A stretch of 64,000 bases of DNA from the NCBI GenBank assembly GCA_024695145.1, contig JAILIS010000032.1:310001-374000 (forward strand), written 5' to 3'. Shown piece after piece: positions 8,563-17,718 of this stretch (position 1 is the stretch's first letter; each line of letters begins with the position of its first letter). The notes beneath the pieces were generated by a model. It made no database searches and was not told the DNA's origin. It saw only the letters and a program-made list of their open reading frames with translations. Both the position numbers and the translations under genes were made by a program. The stretch comes from Lachnospiraceae bacterium (lineage in GTDB: Bacteria > Bacillota > Clostridia > Lachnospirales > Lachnospiraceae).

Positions 8563-10275
8563 ATGAGCGAGGAAATTGCAGAAAAGAAGGAATCGAGGAA
8601 CTTTATCGAAAACATAATCGACGAAGATCTCAAGGAGGGTAAGTATACGGAGATCCACACCCGTTTTCCTCCCGAACCCAACGGCTATCTTCATATCGGA
8701 CATGCCAAGGCGATACTGATCAACTACGGACTTGCACAGGAGTATGGCGGCAAGTTCAATCTCAGATTCGATGATACGAATCCCACGAAGGAGAAGATCG
8801 AGTTCGTCGAATCGATCAAGGAGGATGTCAGATGGCTCGGTGCCGACTGGGAGGACAGACTCTATTTTGCATCCGATTATTTCGAGCAGATGTATGAGGC
8901 TGCCGTCAAACTGATAAAAAAAGGTAAAGCGTTTGTCTGTGATCTGACTGCGGATGAGATAAAGCAGTACAGGGGTTCGTTTGATTATGAGACCGGGACC
9001 AGCGTTCCGGGAAAGAACAGTCCCTACAGGGACCGTACGGTTGAAGAAAACCTTACTCTTTTTGAGAATATGAAGAACGGGATGTATAAAGACGGGGAAA
9101 AGGTGCTGCGTGCCAAGATCGATATGGCCAGCCCCAATATCAATATGCGAGATCCTGTTATATACAGGATAGCCCACATGGCACATCACAATACCGGTGA
9201 CAAATGGTGCATCTATCCGATGTATGATTTTGCCCACCCGATAGAAGATGCCATAGAGCATGTCACACATTCGTGCTGCACACTTGAATTTGAAGATCAC
9301 AGACCGTTGTATGACTGGGTCGTCAGAGAGCTTGAATATCCGCAGCCGCCGAAGCAGATCGAGTTTGCCAAGATGTATCTCACAAATGTTGTTACCGGTA
9401 AGAGATATATCAAAAAACTTGTTGAAGACGGTATTGTTGACGGCTGGGATGATCCGAGGCTTGTATCGATCGCGGCTCTTCGAAGACGCGGGTTCACGCC
9501 CGGATCGATACAGAATTTTGTCAATCTGTGCGGTGTTTCGAAAAGTCAGTCCTCCGTGGATTATGCGATGCTCGAGCACTGCATCAGAGAAGATCTGAAA
9601 CTTTCCCGCCCGAGGGTCATGGCGGTACTCGATCCGATAAAGCTTGTTATAGACAACTATCCGGAAGACAAGACCGAATATTTTGACATTCCCAACAACC
9701 TTGAGAATGAGTCGCTCGGTTCACGCAGCGTTGCCTTCTCGAGAGAATTGTACATTGAGAGGGATGATTTTATGGCGGAGCCCGTGAAGAAATATTTCAG
9801 GCTCTTCCCCGGCAATGAGGTACGTCTCATGAATGCGTATTTCGTTACATGCACGTCTTACGAGACCGATGCTGACGGGAGGGTAACGTGTGTTCACTGT
9901 ACATACGATCCCGAAACACGTCAGGATGGCAGGGAAGTAAGCCGCAAGGTAAAGGGGACCATACACTGGGTCAATGTTCCGACTGCATTTAAGGCACCCG
10001 TCAGACTCTACGAAAACCTGATAGATGAGGAAAAGGGCGTTTACAATGAGGACGGAAGCCTTAATCTCAATCCGGATTCGCTTAAGGTTCTTGATAACTG
10101 TGTAATGGAGCCGTCGCTTAAAGATGCAGCGGCGTATGACTCATTCCAGTTTGTAAGAAACGGTTTTTTCTGTGTGGATTACAAAGATTCAAAGGAAGGT
10201 GCACCTGTGTTCAACAGGGTCGTGTCATTAAAGAGCGGGTTTAAAACACCTGTCACTGGCGGAGGTAACAAATGA
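8563..10275 (+). CDS. glnS: Glutamine--tRNA ligase
   Basis: Class Ib synthetase that charges tRNA-Gln directly, 570 residues. The N-terminal catalytic domain shows [20 protein letters not shown] with the HIGH motif, [10 protein letters not shown], and the active-site segment [22 protein letters not shown]. The C-terminal part is the beta-barrel anticodon domain of GlnRS ([11 protein letters not shown] and [17 protein letters not shown]). The usual VMSKRKL second motif reads [16 protein letters not shown] here. Many Gram-positive bacteria lack GlnRS and use GatCAB, so its presence is informative about lineage. The start follows GGAGCGG. The stop overlaps the next gene by four bases (ATGA). Confidence 0.95.
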   Translation: MSEEIAEKKESRNFIENIIDEDLKEGKYTEIHTRFPPEPNGYLHIGHAKAILINYGLAQEYGGKFNLRFDDTNPTKEKIEFVESIKEDVRWLGADWEDRLYFASDYFEQMYEAAVKLIKKGKAFVCDLTADEIKQYRGSFDYETGTSVPGKNSPYRDRTVEENLTLFENMKNGMYKDGEKVLRAKIDMASPNINMRDPVIYRIAHMAHHNTGDKWCIYPMYDFAHPIEDAIEHVTHSCCTLEFEDHRPLYDWVVRELEYPQPPKQIEFAKMYLTNVVTGKRYIKKLVEDGIVDGWDDPRLVSIAALRRRGFTPGSIQNFVNLCGVSKSQSSVDYAMLEHCIREDLKLSRPRVMAVLDPIKLVIDNYPEDKTEYFDIPNNLENESLGSRSVAFSRELYIERDDFMAEPVKKYFRLFPGNEVRLMNAYFVTCTSYETDADGRVTCVHCTYDPETRQDGREVSRKVKGTIHWVNVPTAFKAPVRLYENLIDEEKGVYNEDGSLNLNPDSLKVLDNCVMEPSLKDAAAYDSFQFVRNGFFCVDYKDSKEGAPVFNRVVSLKSGFKTPVTGGGNK

Positions 10276-11126
10276 GTATTTTGTCAGGATTGTCGAGCAT
10301 GGGGCTTGGAAAACTTGAAGATGCCGACATTTATTCCGAGTCGGGAAAACCGGGATCAAAGGATTCTGCAGAACAGCAGGAGAAGCCGTTTGACGAGAAC
10401 GAGATGCTTCTCGACAAGCATGCCGAGTGTCCGGTATGTGACAAAAAGTTCACATACAGAGCCGTAAAGACCGGCAGGGCAAGATCGGTAGGTCAGGATG
10501 TGGATCTTCGTCCGAAATACGACAAGTTCGATCCGCTCAAGTATGATGTCATTGTCTGCCCGCATTGCGGATATGCGGCCATGTCCAAATATTTCGTAAG
10601 GCTGCCGGCGGCACAGGTCAAACTGGTACGTGAAGGCATCTGCGGCAGGGTATACGGTGTTGCGAACAATCCCGTACTGTCGTATGATGATGCGATCCGC
10701 AGATACAAGCTTGCCATCGCTTCGTGTATAGTAAAAAAAGCAAAAGACAGCGAAAAGGCATACTGCTGTCTGAAACTTGCATGGGTTATAAGAGGCAAGA
10801 AGGAGAGTCTTCCGGTTGATATACCGGAATACGACCAAGAGAATAAAAAGCTTTCCCGCGATGAGAACGAGGCGCTCAGGATGGCTTTTGAAGGATTTAT
10901 AAATGCCCGTCAGAAAGAGAGTTTTCCCATTGCGGGAATGGATGAAACGACAATAGACTATCTTCTTGCGGTTCAGGCCGCCAGACTGGGAAGTTTTGAT
11001 GTGGCACAGAAAATGATATCGGAAATACTTATGAGCAGATCAGCAAACAACAGGATCAAGGATCGCGCCAGAAACCTGAAGGACATGGTGCTTGAACAGA
11101 TGAAGATGAAAGGAGAATTCTCATGA
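10272..11126 (+). CDS. DUF2225 family protein (zinc-binding, TPR-like)
   Basis: A 284-residue protein matching the DUF2225 layout: two CxxC pairs (Cys53/Cys56 in ECPVCDKKF; Cys96/Cys99 in [14 protein letters not shown]) that should bind one zinc, followed by a helical repeat region (about 130-280; [16 protein letters not shown]-like helices, [20 protein letters not shown]). No signal peptide or membrane segment is visible, so it is cytoplasmic. The family has no established function. It is coupled by ATGA overlaps to glnS upstream and to the small membrane-anchored protein downstream. Confidence 0.8.
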   Translation: MSILSGLSSMGLGKLEDADIYSESGKPGSKDSAEQQEKPFDENEMLLDKHAECPVCDKKFTYRAVKTGRARSVGQDVDLRPKYDKFDPLKYDVIVCPHCGYAAMSKYFVRLPAAQVKLVREGICGRVYGVANNPVLSYDDAIRRYKLAIASCIVKKAKDSEKAYCCLKLAWVIRGKKESLPVDIPEYDQENKKLSRDENEALRMAFEGFINARQKESFPIAGMDETTIDYLLAVQAARLGSFDVAQKMISEILMSRSANNRIKDRARNLKDMVLEQMKMKGEFS

Positions 11127-11566
11127 AAGGTTTTGGAAAGTTTATCACATTTGTTGGTGTTACAGGAGCAGCTCTTGCAGGACTGTGGTATTGGTATGAT
11201 ACAAACAACAAGAGCAAAAGCGAATCAAAAGAGTGTGACTGCGACAGCAAAGAAGGTGACAGCGAACGTTCATATGTATCGCTCGATCCCGATATCAAAG
11301 AGGATGTAAAGGAAGTGGCCGAGGCAGCGGAAAAAATGGCAAAGGATGCGGCTGAAGCGGTTTCCGATAACAGAGAGACACTCAAGAAGGCTGTAAAAAG
11401 CGCAGCTCAGGATATCATGACAAAGGCAGAGGATGCGGCTCGCGGAGTCGGCCTTGTTAAGGATGAGAAAAAGACGAGTGATTTTGAATTCGCTGATTTT
11501 GACAAGGCACAGGAAAAGGCTGAAAAGGCCGCAGAAGATGTTGCGTCGAAGATCGATATACAGTAA
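11123..11566 (+). CDS. Small membrane-anchored charged helical protein
   Basis: A 147-residue protein with a single N-terminal hydrophobic segment (about 8-24; FITFVGVTGAALAGLWYWY), a short Lys/Ser/Cys-containing linker, and a long Ala/Glu/Lys-rich amphipathic helix (about 57-147; VKEVAEAAEKMAKDAAEAV). The composition resembles YtxH/LEA-like stress proteins, but I do not claim membership. The start overlaps the DUF2225 stop by four bases after a GGAG site. The PrsA-like gene appears to start inside its 3' end. Confidence 0.65.
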   Translation: MKGFGKFITFVGVTGAALAGLWYWYDTNNKSKSESKECDCDSKEGDSERSYVSLDPDIKEDVKEVAEAAEKMAKDAAEAVSDNRETLKKAVKSAAQDIMTKAEDAARGVGLVKDEKKTSDFEFADFDKAQEKAEKAAEDVASKIDIQ

Positions 11567-12629
11567 GGGCCGAACAGTCCCTGTGATCCTTGCAGTCGCG
11601 GCATCGCTGCTTTTATGCGCATGCTCCGACGACCGGCTTCCGACTGAAGTTGTACTGACATCTGATTTTCTCGAGGATGAAGTGTTCCGGCTGGAAGGTC
11701 ATCCGTGCATGAAGAACGAGATCATGGTATATCTGGCCAACTCCGAAAATCAGTACAGTGAAGTATTCGGAAACCGGATATGGTCGGTTCCGGTAGGTGA
11801 CGGGACTCTTGAGGATTCATACAAGGACAATATCCTTGCGCGTATAGCGCAGATAAAGACCATGAACCTGCTTGCACAGCAGTATGAGGTTGTGCTCGAC
11901 GAGGAAGAATCCGCCAAGGTAAAAGCAGCGGCAAGAGAGTATTATGATTCCCTTACTCCCGCGGAAACGGATTATCTGAACGTCGACATGGAGACGATCG
12001 AGAAACTGTACGGGGAGTTTGCGGTTGCCAACAAACTGTACGAGACCATTACAAAAGACGTCAATCCCGAGATAAGTGATGACGAAGCAAGGACGATCAC
12101 GGTAAAGACCATTCTTGTCAAAACATACAGGATCGATGAGAACGGGCAGCGGATCGAGTACACGGACGAAGAGAAGAAAAATGCCCTGTCGCGTATAGCT
12201 CAGATCAGACAGAAACTTGACGAAGGCGTTGCTTTTGAAGTGCTCGCAGCCGACTACAATGAAGACGTCAAGGACGAGTACAGTTTTGGGCGAGGCGTTA
12301 TGCCCGAGGAGTTTGAGGAGGCTGCTTTCAATCTCGGCGAAGGCGAAGTCAGCGACATTATCGAGACGGATTACGGGTACCATCTGATATACTGCGTGAC
12401 CACTTTTAATCCGGAAGAAACGGATGCCAACAAGGAAAAGATAGTTGAGAAGCGCAAACAGGAGGCGTTTGACGAAGTTTACAACAATTTTGTGACAACG
12501 CTCACATCCAATCTCAACAAGCCCCTGTGGGACAGTATTCATTATGATTCCGGGGGAAGCGTGACAACAACAGGGTTCTTCGATATTTATGATAATTATT
12601 TCACGATTGTTAGCACTCAGCTGAGCTGA
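11538..12629 (+). CDS. PrsA/parvulin-like peptidyl-prolyl isomerase lipoprotein
   Basis: An extracytoplasmic foldase candidate of 363 residues from the chosen start. It has a lipoprotein signal: basic n-region (MLRRRSIYSKGR), hydrophobic stretch VPVILAVAASLLL, and lipobox LCAC. A SurA/PrsA-type helical N-domain follows. A parvulin domain lies at about 195-300, with the marks KTILVKTYRI, FEVLAADYNED, SFGRGVMPEEFEEAAFNLGEGEVSDII in pieces, and ETDYGYHLIYC. The frame stays open upstream to 11433, but those residues are read through the previous gene and would bury the signal peptide, so ATG 11538 is preferred (29-base overlap; only a weak ribosome site). The stop codon lies inside the CIRCE palindrome that ends the unit. 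Confidence 0.8.
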   Translation: MLRRRSIYSKGRTVPVILAVAASLLLCACSDDRLPTEVVLTSDFLEDEVFRLEGHPCMKNEIMVYLANSENQYSEVFGNRIWSVPVGDGTLEDSYKDNILARIAQIKTMNLLAQQYEVVLDEEESAKVKAAAREYYDSLTPAETDYLNVDMETIEKLYGEFAVANKLYETITKDVNPEISDDEARTITVKTILVKTYRIDENGQRIEYTDEEKKNALSRIAQIRQKLDEGVAFEVLAADYNEDVKDEYSFGRGVMPEEFEEAAFNLGEGEVSDIIETDYGYHLIYCVTTFNPEETDANKEKIVEKRKQEAFDEVYNNFVTTLTSNLNKPLWDSIHYDSGGSVTTTGFFDIYDNYFTIVSTQLS

Positions 12630-12636
12630 GTGCTAA
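12610..12636 (+). promoter_or_regulatory. CIRCE operator (HrcA binding site) upstream of htpG
   Basis: An exact match to TTAGCACTC-N9-GAGTGCTAA. The nine spacer bases (AGCTGAGCT) are themselves self-complementary around the centre, so all 27 bases form one continuous palindrome with a single unpaired central base. HrcA repressor is known to bind CIRCE and to release it on heat stress. The site lies just before the -35 box of htpG (12644) and overlaps the last bases and stop codon of the PrsA-like gene. Confidence 0.95.
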
Positions 12637-12642
12637 ATTTTT
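12610..12642 (+). terminator. Rho-independent terminator formed by the CIRCE palindrome
   Basis: As RNA the 27-base palindrome folds into a hairpin of up to about 12 base pairs with a minimal loop, followed at once by ATTTTTCTT. This is the shape of an intrinsic terminator for the upstream prsA-like transcript. The hairpin begins inside the coding sequence, so the ribosome reaching the stop would cover its 5' arm. Confidence 0.6.
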
Positions 12643-12643
12643 C

Positions 12644-12672
12644 TTGACATTCATTTTTGGCGGGTATATCAT
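12644..12672 (+). promoter_or_regulatory. htpG promoter
   Basis: A consensus TTGACA (12644-12649), 17-base spacer and TATCAT (12667-12672). The 5' untranslated leader would be about 55 bases before the ATG at 12737. CIRCE ends 7 bases before the -35 box. Confidence 0.8.
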
Positions 12673-12736
12673 CTCTGTTGATGGAACAAAAAATACGTTC
12701 ATACGTTGTAATAATTATGGAAAGAGGTAGATACAT

Positions 12737-14854
12737 ATGGCAAAGAAAGGCAGTTTAACGATCAACAGCGAGAATATATTCCCGATAATCAAGAAGTGGA
12801 TGTATTCCGATCATGACATTTTTGCAAGAGAGCTTGTCAGCAACGGCGTTGATGCGATCACAAAGCTCAAAAAGCTCGATGTTATCGGGCAGTACAGCAT
12901 TCCCGAAGGAAAGGATATGGAGATCCGCGTGACGGTGGATCCAGAGAACAAGAAGGTTATGTTTTCGGATACCGGACTCGGAATGGATGCTGATGAGGTT
13001 GAAGAGTACATTACTCAGATAGCTTTTTCCGGTGCAACGGCATTCCTTGACAAATACAAGGACAAGACAAATGACGATCAGATCATCGGACATTTCGGAC
13101 TCGGATTTTATTCCGCATTCATGGTCGCAGACGAAGTTCATATAGATACTCTGTCATTCAAGGAAGGTGCTAAGCCTGTTCACTGGGAGTGCGACGGCGG
13201 TACCGAGTATTCAATGGAAGACGGTGACCGGGAAGAAGTCGGTACCACGATCACCTTGTTCTTAAATGAGGATTCGCTTGAATTCTGCAATGAATACAGA
13301 ATGAGAGAGGTACTCAAGAAGTACTGTTCATTCATGCCGGTAAACATCTTCCTCGTAAAGGAAGGTGCCGATACGCAGTACGATAATATCCCTGTTGATG
13401 AGGTGACAGACAAGGATACCGTCATAGAAAAGTATACCGAAGAAGCCAAGTACGAGGAACAGGAAAAGGACGGCAAGAAAGAAAAGGTTGAGATCAGTCC
13501 CAAAAGGGAAATGGCCAAGATCGTCCGCAGGGAAGTGCCTATAAACGATCCGAACCCGCTGTGGGCAAAGCGTCCCGGTGACTGTACAAAGGACGAGTAT
13601 ATCGAATTCTACCGCAAGGTGTTTATGGACTACAAGGAGCCTCTGTTCTGGATCCATCTGAACATGGACTATCCGTTCAACCTGAAAGGTATACTGTACT
13701 TCCCGAAGATCAACATGGAGTATGAATCCATTGAAGGCGTTATCAAACTTTACAACAATCAGGTATTCATAGCCGATAATATCAAGGAAGTGATCCCTGA
13801 GTTCCTCATGCTCTTAAAGGGTGTCATCGACTGTCCGGATCTTCCGCTCAATGTATCGCGTTCCGCTCTTCAGAATGACGGCTTCGTACAGAAGATCAGC
13901 GATTACATCACCAAGAAGGTTGCCGATAAGCTTGCGGGAATGTGCAAGACGGAGAAAGAGGAGTACGAGAAATACTGGGATGACATCAGTCCGTTCATCA
14001 AGTACGGCTGCTTAAAGGACGACAAGTTCTGCGAGAAGATGACCGACTACATACTCTTTAAGGATATCGACGGCAAATACATGACACTTCCCGAGTGTCT
14101 TGAACTGCCTCAGAAGAAGACGGAAGAGGCTACCGGAGAGGACGGGGAAAAGGTCGAGGCTGAAGTGGTTGAAGATGATCAGCCGGCAGATGAAAAATCA
14201 TCCGATGAAGATAATAAAGAAGAGAAAGATAAAGTCAGAAAGACCGTTTATTATGTAACTGACATGCAGCAGCAGAGCCAGTACATCAACATGTTCCGTG
14301 AGGAGGGTCTCGATGCGGTCGTGCTGACACACAATATCGATCAGCCCTTCATCAATCAGCTTGAATCCAAGAACGAGGATGTAAGGTTCATGAGGATCGA
14401 TGCCGCAATCAATGATTCGGCAAGAGAAGAGACAGGCAAAGATAACAAAAAGCAGACCGAGAAAGATGAAAAGACACTTACGAAGCTGTTCCACAAGGCT
14501 CTTTCAAACGATAAGCTTACGATAAAGCTCGAAGCCTTGAAGAACGAGAGTATCTCATCCGTTCTTACCATATCCGAGGAATCACGCCGTATGCAGGATA
14601 TGATGAAGATGTATTCTATGGGCGGCGGCATGGACATGGGAATGTTCGGCTCGGAAGGTGAAACGCTTGTGCTTAACAGCAAAAACCAGCTGGTCAAATA
14701 CCTTCTCGAGCATAAAAAGGGCGAAGATGCCGAGATGTTCGCAGCCCAGCTCTATGATCTTGCCGTGATCGCCAACAGGCCTCTTTCAGCCGAAGCGATG
14801 ACGAAGTTCGTGGCCAGAAGCAATGACATAATGTTAAAACTTACGGCAAACTGA
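12737..14854 (+). CDS. htpG: Molecular chaperone HtpG (Hsp90 family)
   Basis: ATP-dependent cytoplasmic chaperone of 705 residues. The GHKL ATPase domain shows ELVSNGVDAITKLKKL, the DTGLGMDADEV nucleotide loop and IGHFGLGFYSAFMVADEV. The middle domain includes LYFPKINMEY and DCPDLPLNVSRSALQND; the C-terminal dimer region follows. It is longer than E. coli HtpG (about 624) because of acidic inserts, the largest at about 455-500 (EDGEKVEAEVVEDDQPADEK). The start follows AAAGAGGT at normal spacing. Regulation by HrcA is read from the CIRCE element and promoter directly upstream. The next gene starts 7 bases after the stop. Confidence 0.96.
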   Translation: MAKKGSLTINSENIFPIIKKWMYSDHDIFARELVSNGVDAITKLKKLDVIGQYSIPEGKDMEIRVTVDPENKKVMFSDTGLGMDADEVEEYITQIAFSGATAFLDKYKDKTNDDQIIGHFGLGFYSAFMVADEVHIDTLSFKEGAKPVHWECDGGTEYSMEDGDREEVGTTITLFLNEDSLEFCNEYRMREVLKKYCSFMPVNIFLVKEGADTQYDNIPVDEVTDKDTVIEKYTEEAKYEEQEKDGKKEKVEISPKREMAKIVRREVPINDPNPLWAKRPGDCTKDEYIEFYRKVFMDYKEPLFWIHLNMDYPFNLKGILYFPKINMEYESIEGVIKLYNNQVFIADNIKEVIPEFLMLLKGVIDCPDLPLNVSRSALQNDGFVQKISDYITKKVADKLAGMCKTEKEEYEKYWDDISPFIKYGCLKDDKFCEKMTDYILFKDIDGKYMTLPECLELPQKKTEEATGEDGEKVEAEVVEDDQPADEKSSDEDNKEEKDKVRKTVYYVTDMQQQSQYINMFREEGLDAVVLTHNIDQPFINQLESKNEDVRFMRIDAAINDSAREETGKDNKKQTEKDEKTLTKLFHKALSNDKLTIKLEALKNESISSVLTISEESRRMQDMMKMYSMGGGMDMGMFGSEGETLVLNSKNQLVKYLLEHKKGEDAEMFAAQLYDLAVIANRPLSAEAMTKFVARSNDIMLKLTAN

Positions 14855-14861
14855 TAATTAC

Positions 14862-16244
14862 ATGAGAGTAAAAACTGTTATCGGAAAAAAGCATATGATG
14901 CTTGCAGTGCTGTTTGCCCTGTATATGGCTGAATACATGATATGCCTTATATGCATGGACACAGCAGCTTACAAGCTGCCGAATTCGGGTGGAGTACTGC
15001 ATTATTTGAAGATGCCTGCTTATGCTGCAGGCATGCTTCTTTTTCCGCTCAGCCAGAAATTGTGGCCTGATAATAAAATAAGAAGGCTGCTCTTACTTGC
15101 ATCGAACATTGTGTTTATTGCCGGTATGGTATGCTTAACCGGAGTGATTTTTGAGCCCGGATATGCTGTTTATATCATTTCATGTGTCATAACCCTTCTG
15201 TCTCTCGGACTCCTTGGAGGAGCAGTATATTATTATTTTGCAATGGGATTTGCTGGAAATCCGTATATCGGCAGAATGTCGGGGATCGGCGGAGCTGCTG
15301 CTTTTCTGATTCAGATACTTGTTCAGAATATGATAAATGCGGATGTGCTCATTATTGCGCTTATGATCGCGGGTTTTGTTTTTATCGCATCAGTTACAAT
15401 GTCATCAAATAAGCGGTTTGAGTGGATGTTTGACGAGCCGCTCGAATATGCTAAAGATGGTGATTCTTCACTCCCGGGGATGGGAATGATCGCCGCAGGT
15501 ATAACAGGTATGATATTGTTATATATGATATGCGGACTTACCGACAGTATCATTGTCTCCATGAATTTTGCAGGAGACATGATGATCTACACGTGGCCGA
15601 GATTGCTCGGAGTTGCAGGATATCTGGCCGGAGGGATATTATCGGATCTTTTCCCAAAAAAATGGTTGATGCTTTCCGCGCTTTGTATGACTGTTATGTG
15701 CATTCCTCTTCCTTTTATGTTGCGGGAAGGGTATACGATAACGGCTATGTGCATATACTATGTGATCGTTGTCAGCCAGATAGAGTTTTTGAATGTTTTT
15801 TTCTGGGACCTTGCCCCCAGGACTTCGCATCCGCAGCTTGTGGCATGCATGAGCAGAGTGCTGTCATGCATGTGCGTGGTCATCCTCCCGCTGTTTACCG
15901 ATGCTTCGGTAGTAACAGATCTTTTTATAGAAGCTGTAATAGTTGTTTTGGTCCTTCTTTGCATAGTTATCAGTGGGAAATTAACACCTTCCGTTCCCGA
16001 AAGCCTACAATCAGTTTCCGAACAGGAGCGCTCATTTGAAGCGTTTGCGGCATTTCATGGACTAACACCAAGAGAAACTGATTTTCTAAAAGTTCTGATT
16101 GAAAGTGATGATGATGTTTCCGCGATAGCATCAGATATGAACATAAGTACCAGGACTGTCTATCGTCATATAAACAGTATATATGAAAAGACAGGAACAG
16201 AAACAAGATATGCTCTTATGAGATACTATTACCGGTTTAAGTAG
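14862..16244 (+). CDS. Membrane-bound LuxR-family regulator (MFS-like sensor plus HTH)
   Basis: A 460-residue protein with about ten to twelve hydrophobic segments over residues 10-375, resembling a major-facilitator-like bundle. It ends in a cytoplasmic LuxR-type helix-turn-helix (about 398-457; LTPRETDFLKVLIE, VSAIASDMNISTRTVYRHIN). No receiver domain is present. Proteins of this build are one-component sensors that detect a signal at the membrane and bind DNA directly. The gene follows htpG by 7 bases, and the secreted repeat protein starts about 140 bases downstream; it is the most obvious candidate target (inference). The ligand is unknown. Confidence 0.8.
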   Translation: MRVKTVIGKKHMMLAVLFALYMAEYMICLICMDTAAYKLPNSGGVLHYLKMPAYAAGMLLFPLSQKLWPDNKIRRLLLLASNIVFIAGMVCLTGVIFEPGYAVYIISCVITLLSLGLLGGAVYYYFAMGFAGNPYIGRMSGIGGAAAFLIQILVQNMINADVLIIALMIAGFVFIASVTMSSNKRFEWMFDEPLEYAKDGDSSLPGMGMIAAGITGMILLYMICGLTDSIIVSMNFAGDMMIYTWPRLLGVAGYLAGGILSDLFPKKWLMLSALCMTVMCIPLPFMLREGYTITAMCIYYVIVVSQIEFLNVFFWDLAPRTSHPQLVACMSRVLSCMCVVILPLFTDASVVTDLFIEAVIVVLVLLCIVISGKLTPSVPESLQSVSEQERSFEAFAAFHGLTPRETDFLKVLIESDDDVSAIASDMNISTRTVYRHINSIYEKTGTETRYALMRYYYRFK

Positions 16245-16381
16245 AATAATTTTGTATAAGAAAAACCGCGCAGATATAGGGTATTACACTATATGTCACA
16301 AAGATGACGCTTGTTTTTTGGCCTTAGATCGACCATATTATATGCTGATAGTAAGTATATTTACTGAAGGAGGTCAACATA

Positions 16382-17545
16382 ATGTTTAGAAGAAAAACGA
16401 TAGTATCAGTTTCGCTTGCCTTTCTAATGGCTATGGTTGTGACAGTACCTGTATTGGCTATACCCGGTCCGTTTGAAATCAGCGGAGATGTTTCGTGGGG
16501 AAATAATACAGAAAACGGCGATTACACTGCTACAGGAAACTGCAATATCACTATTCCCGGCGGGCAGACAGCTTCAGTAGGACAGATAAACGGCGGAGGG
16601 TTTGATATCAGTTTTGGCGGTGGCGGAAGCCTTAATGCCGAGTCCTCAAGTGGACCCGCTATTTCAGGCAGGAGTGTCTCTTTTGACAATGTAACGGTTA
16701 ATGCAACAAGCAATACAAATGTAATTGAAGCCGGAATGGGCGGTATCAGCATTAAAGATTCAACTGTTACGACAACAGGGACAGGACAATCTGCCGGGGC
16801 ATTGAATTCACGCAGTGATGTTACAATAAGCGGAAGTGATGTGACTGCATCAGCACAGGGTGGACATGCGATATTTGCGATGAGTGGGATATCTATCGAT
16901 GACAGCAACGTAAGTGCCACCAGTACCGAGGGAGGTGCGATATTTACCGAGTCAGGTTCGATAACTATAGATGAAAATCTTACAATAACAACACCTGAAG
17001 GAGGATACGTTGCCACACCTCCATACGGTGCCGGCAGTGCTATTTATGGTAAGAACGGCCCTACAGGGAATTATGATACGGGTGCTTCGGAAGTTGTGAT
17101 AGAAAAGGGACAGAAGCAGGATGGTCAACAGGCTGTACCTTTTTTCCCTGAAATACCCAGAGGATCCTCCGATGATTCAGTTCATGAGGATACGCCTGCA
17201 AGTACACAACCTATAGCCGGTGTACCGTCAAATGTTGTTTATGCAACGCTTGATCCGGCCTCGATGGGTGAAGCCGTTTATGTTGAAAAGGTTGTCCAAC
17301 TCATTGAGAATACTCCTTTTGGTGGCACAGTTAAGATATATGGTACCGAGGCGATATTTATTGATAATACCATTATTTCGGCGCTTGAGACCAGATCTGA
17401 TGTATCTTTAGAGATACATGTAAAGGTAGGCGAGACCGAATACGTGATCAGTATTCCCGCGGGATATAATCTCAGATCTCTTTTGGGGACTGACGGAAAG
17501 ATTGATATTCAAAAGCTTATAATTACGTTCGGAAGGGCCGTATAA
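16382..17545 (+). CDS. Secreted beta-repeat protein
   Basis: A 387-residue exported protein with a clear signal peptide (basic MFRRK, hydrophobic core, likely cleavage after VLA in VPVLAIPGPF). Residues about 50-220 form Gly/Ser/Thr-rich beta repeats of roughly 24-28 residues (SISIKDS-, VTISGSDVTASA- and ISIDDSNVSATS-like units), which suggests a right-handed beta-helix or carbohydrate-binding repeat fold. A Pro/Ser/Asp linker (about 245-285) leads to a compact C-terminal domain of about 100 residues (VVQLIENTPFGGTVKIYG, VGETEYVISIPAGYNL). No LPXTG or anchoring helix is visible. An excellent AAGGAGGTC precedes the ATG, and the gene ends in a strong terminator. The role is unknown; surface or glycan binding is plausible. 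Confidence 0.65.
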   Translation: MFRRKTIVSVSLAFLMAMVVTVPVLAIPGPFEISGDVSWGNNTENGDYTATGNCNITIPGGQTASVGQINGGGFDISFGGGGSLNAESSSGPAISGRSVSFDNVTVNATSNTNVIEAGMGGISIKDSTVTTTGTGQSAGALNSRSDVTISGSDVTASAQGGHAIFAMSGISIDDSNVSATSTEGGAIFTESGSITIDENLTITTPEGGYVATPPYGAGSAIYGKNGPTGNYDTGASEVVIEKGQKQDGQQAVPFFPEIPRGSSDDSVHEDTPASTQPIAGVPSNVVYATLDPASMGEAVYVEKVVQLIENTPFGGTVKIYGTEAIFIDNTIISALETRSDVSLEIHVKVGETEYVISIPAGYNLRSLLGTDGKIDIQKLIITFGRAV

Positions 17546-17568
17546 AGGTACATTTCCGATTTCTTAAA

Positions 17569-17598
17569 GGCACACGGCGGCTGTCGTGTGTCTTTTTT
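17569..17598 (+). terminator. Rho-independent terminator
   Basis: Stem GGCACACG (17569-17576) with CGTGTGTC (17585-17592), one G-U pair, eight-base loop, followed by six T. It lies 24 bases after the stop of the secreted repeat protein. Confidence 0.85.
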
Positions 17599-17718
17599 GT
17601 GTTGTATATATGATTTATGTGTGAAATCTAACAACATATTGTGTTTTCGCGATATAATTGTGGTAGAATAAACTCGGATATATCGGATTTATCACATTAT
17701 GATATGAGCGGGGGAAGT

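Noticed and set aside
8518..9579. Long open frame (353 codons) on the - strand
   Set aside because: It lies wholly opposite glnS, whose protein is unmistakable. The translated product is Ile/Leu/His/Arg-rich noise without a ribosome site.
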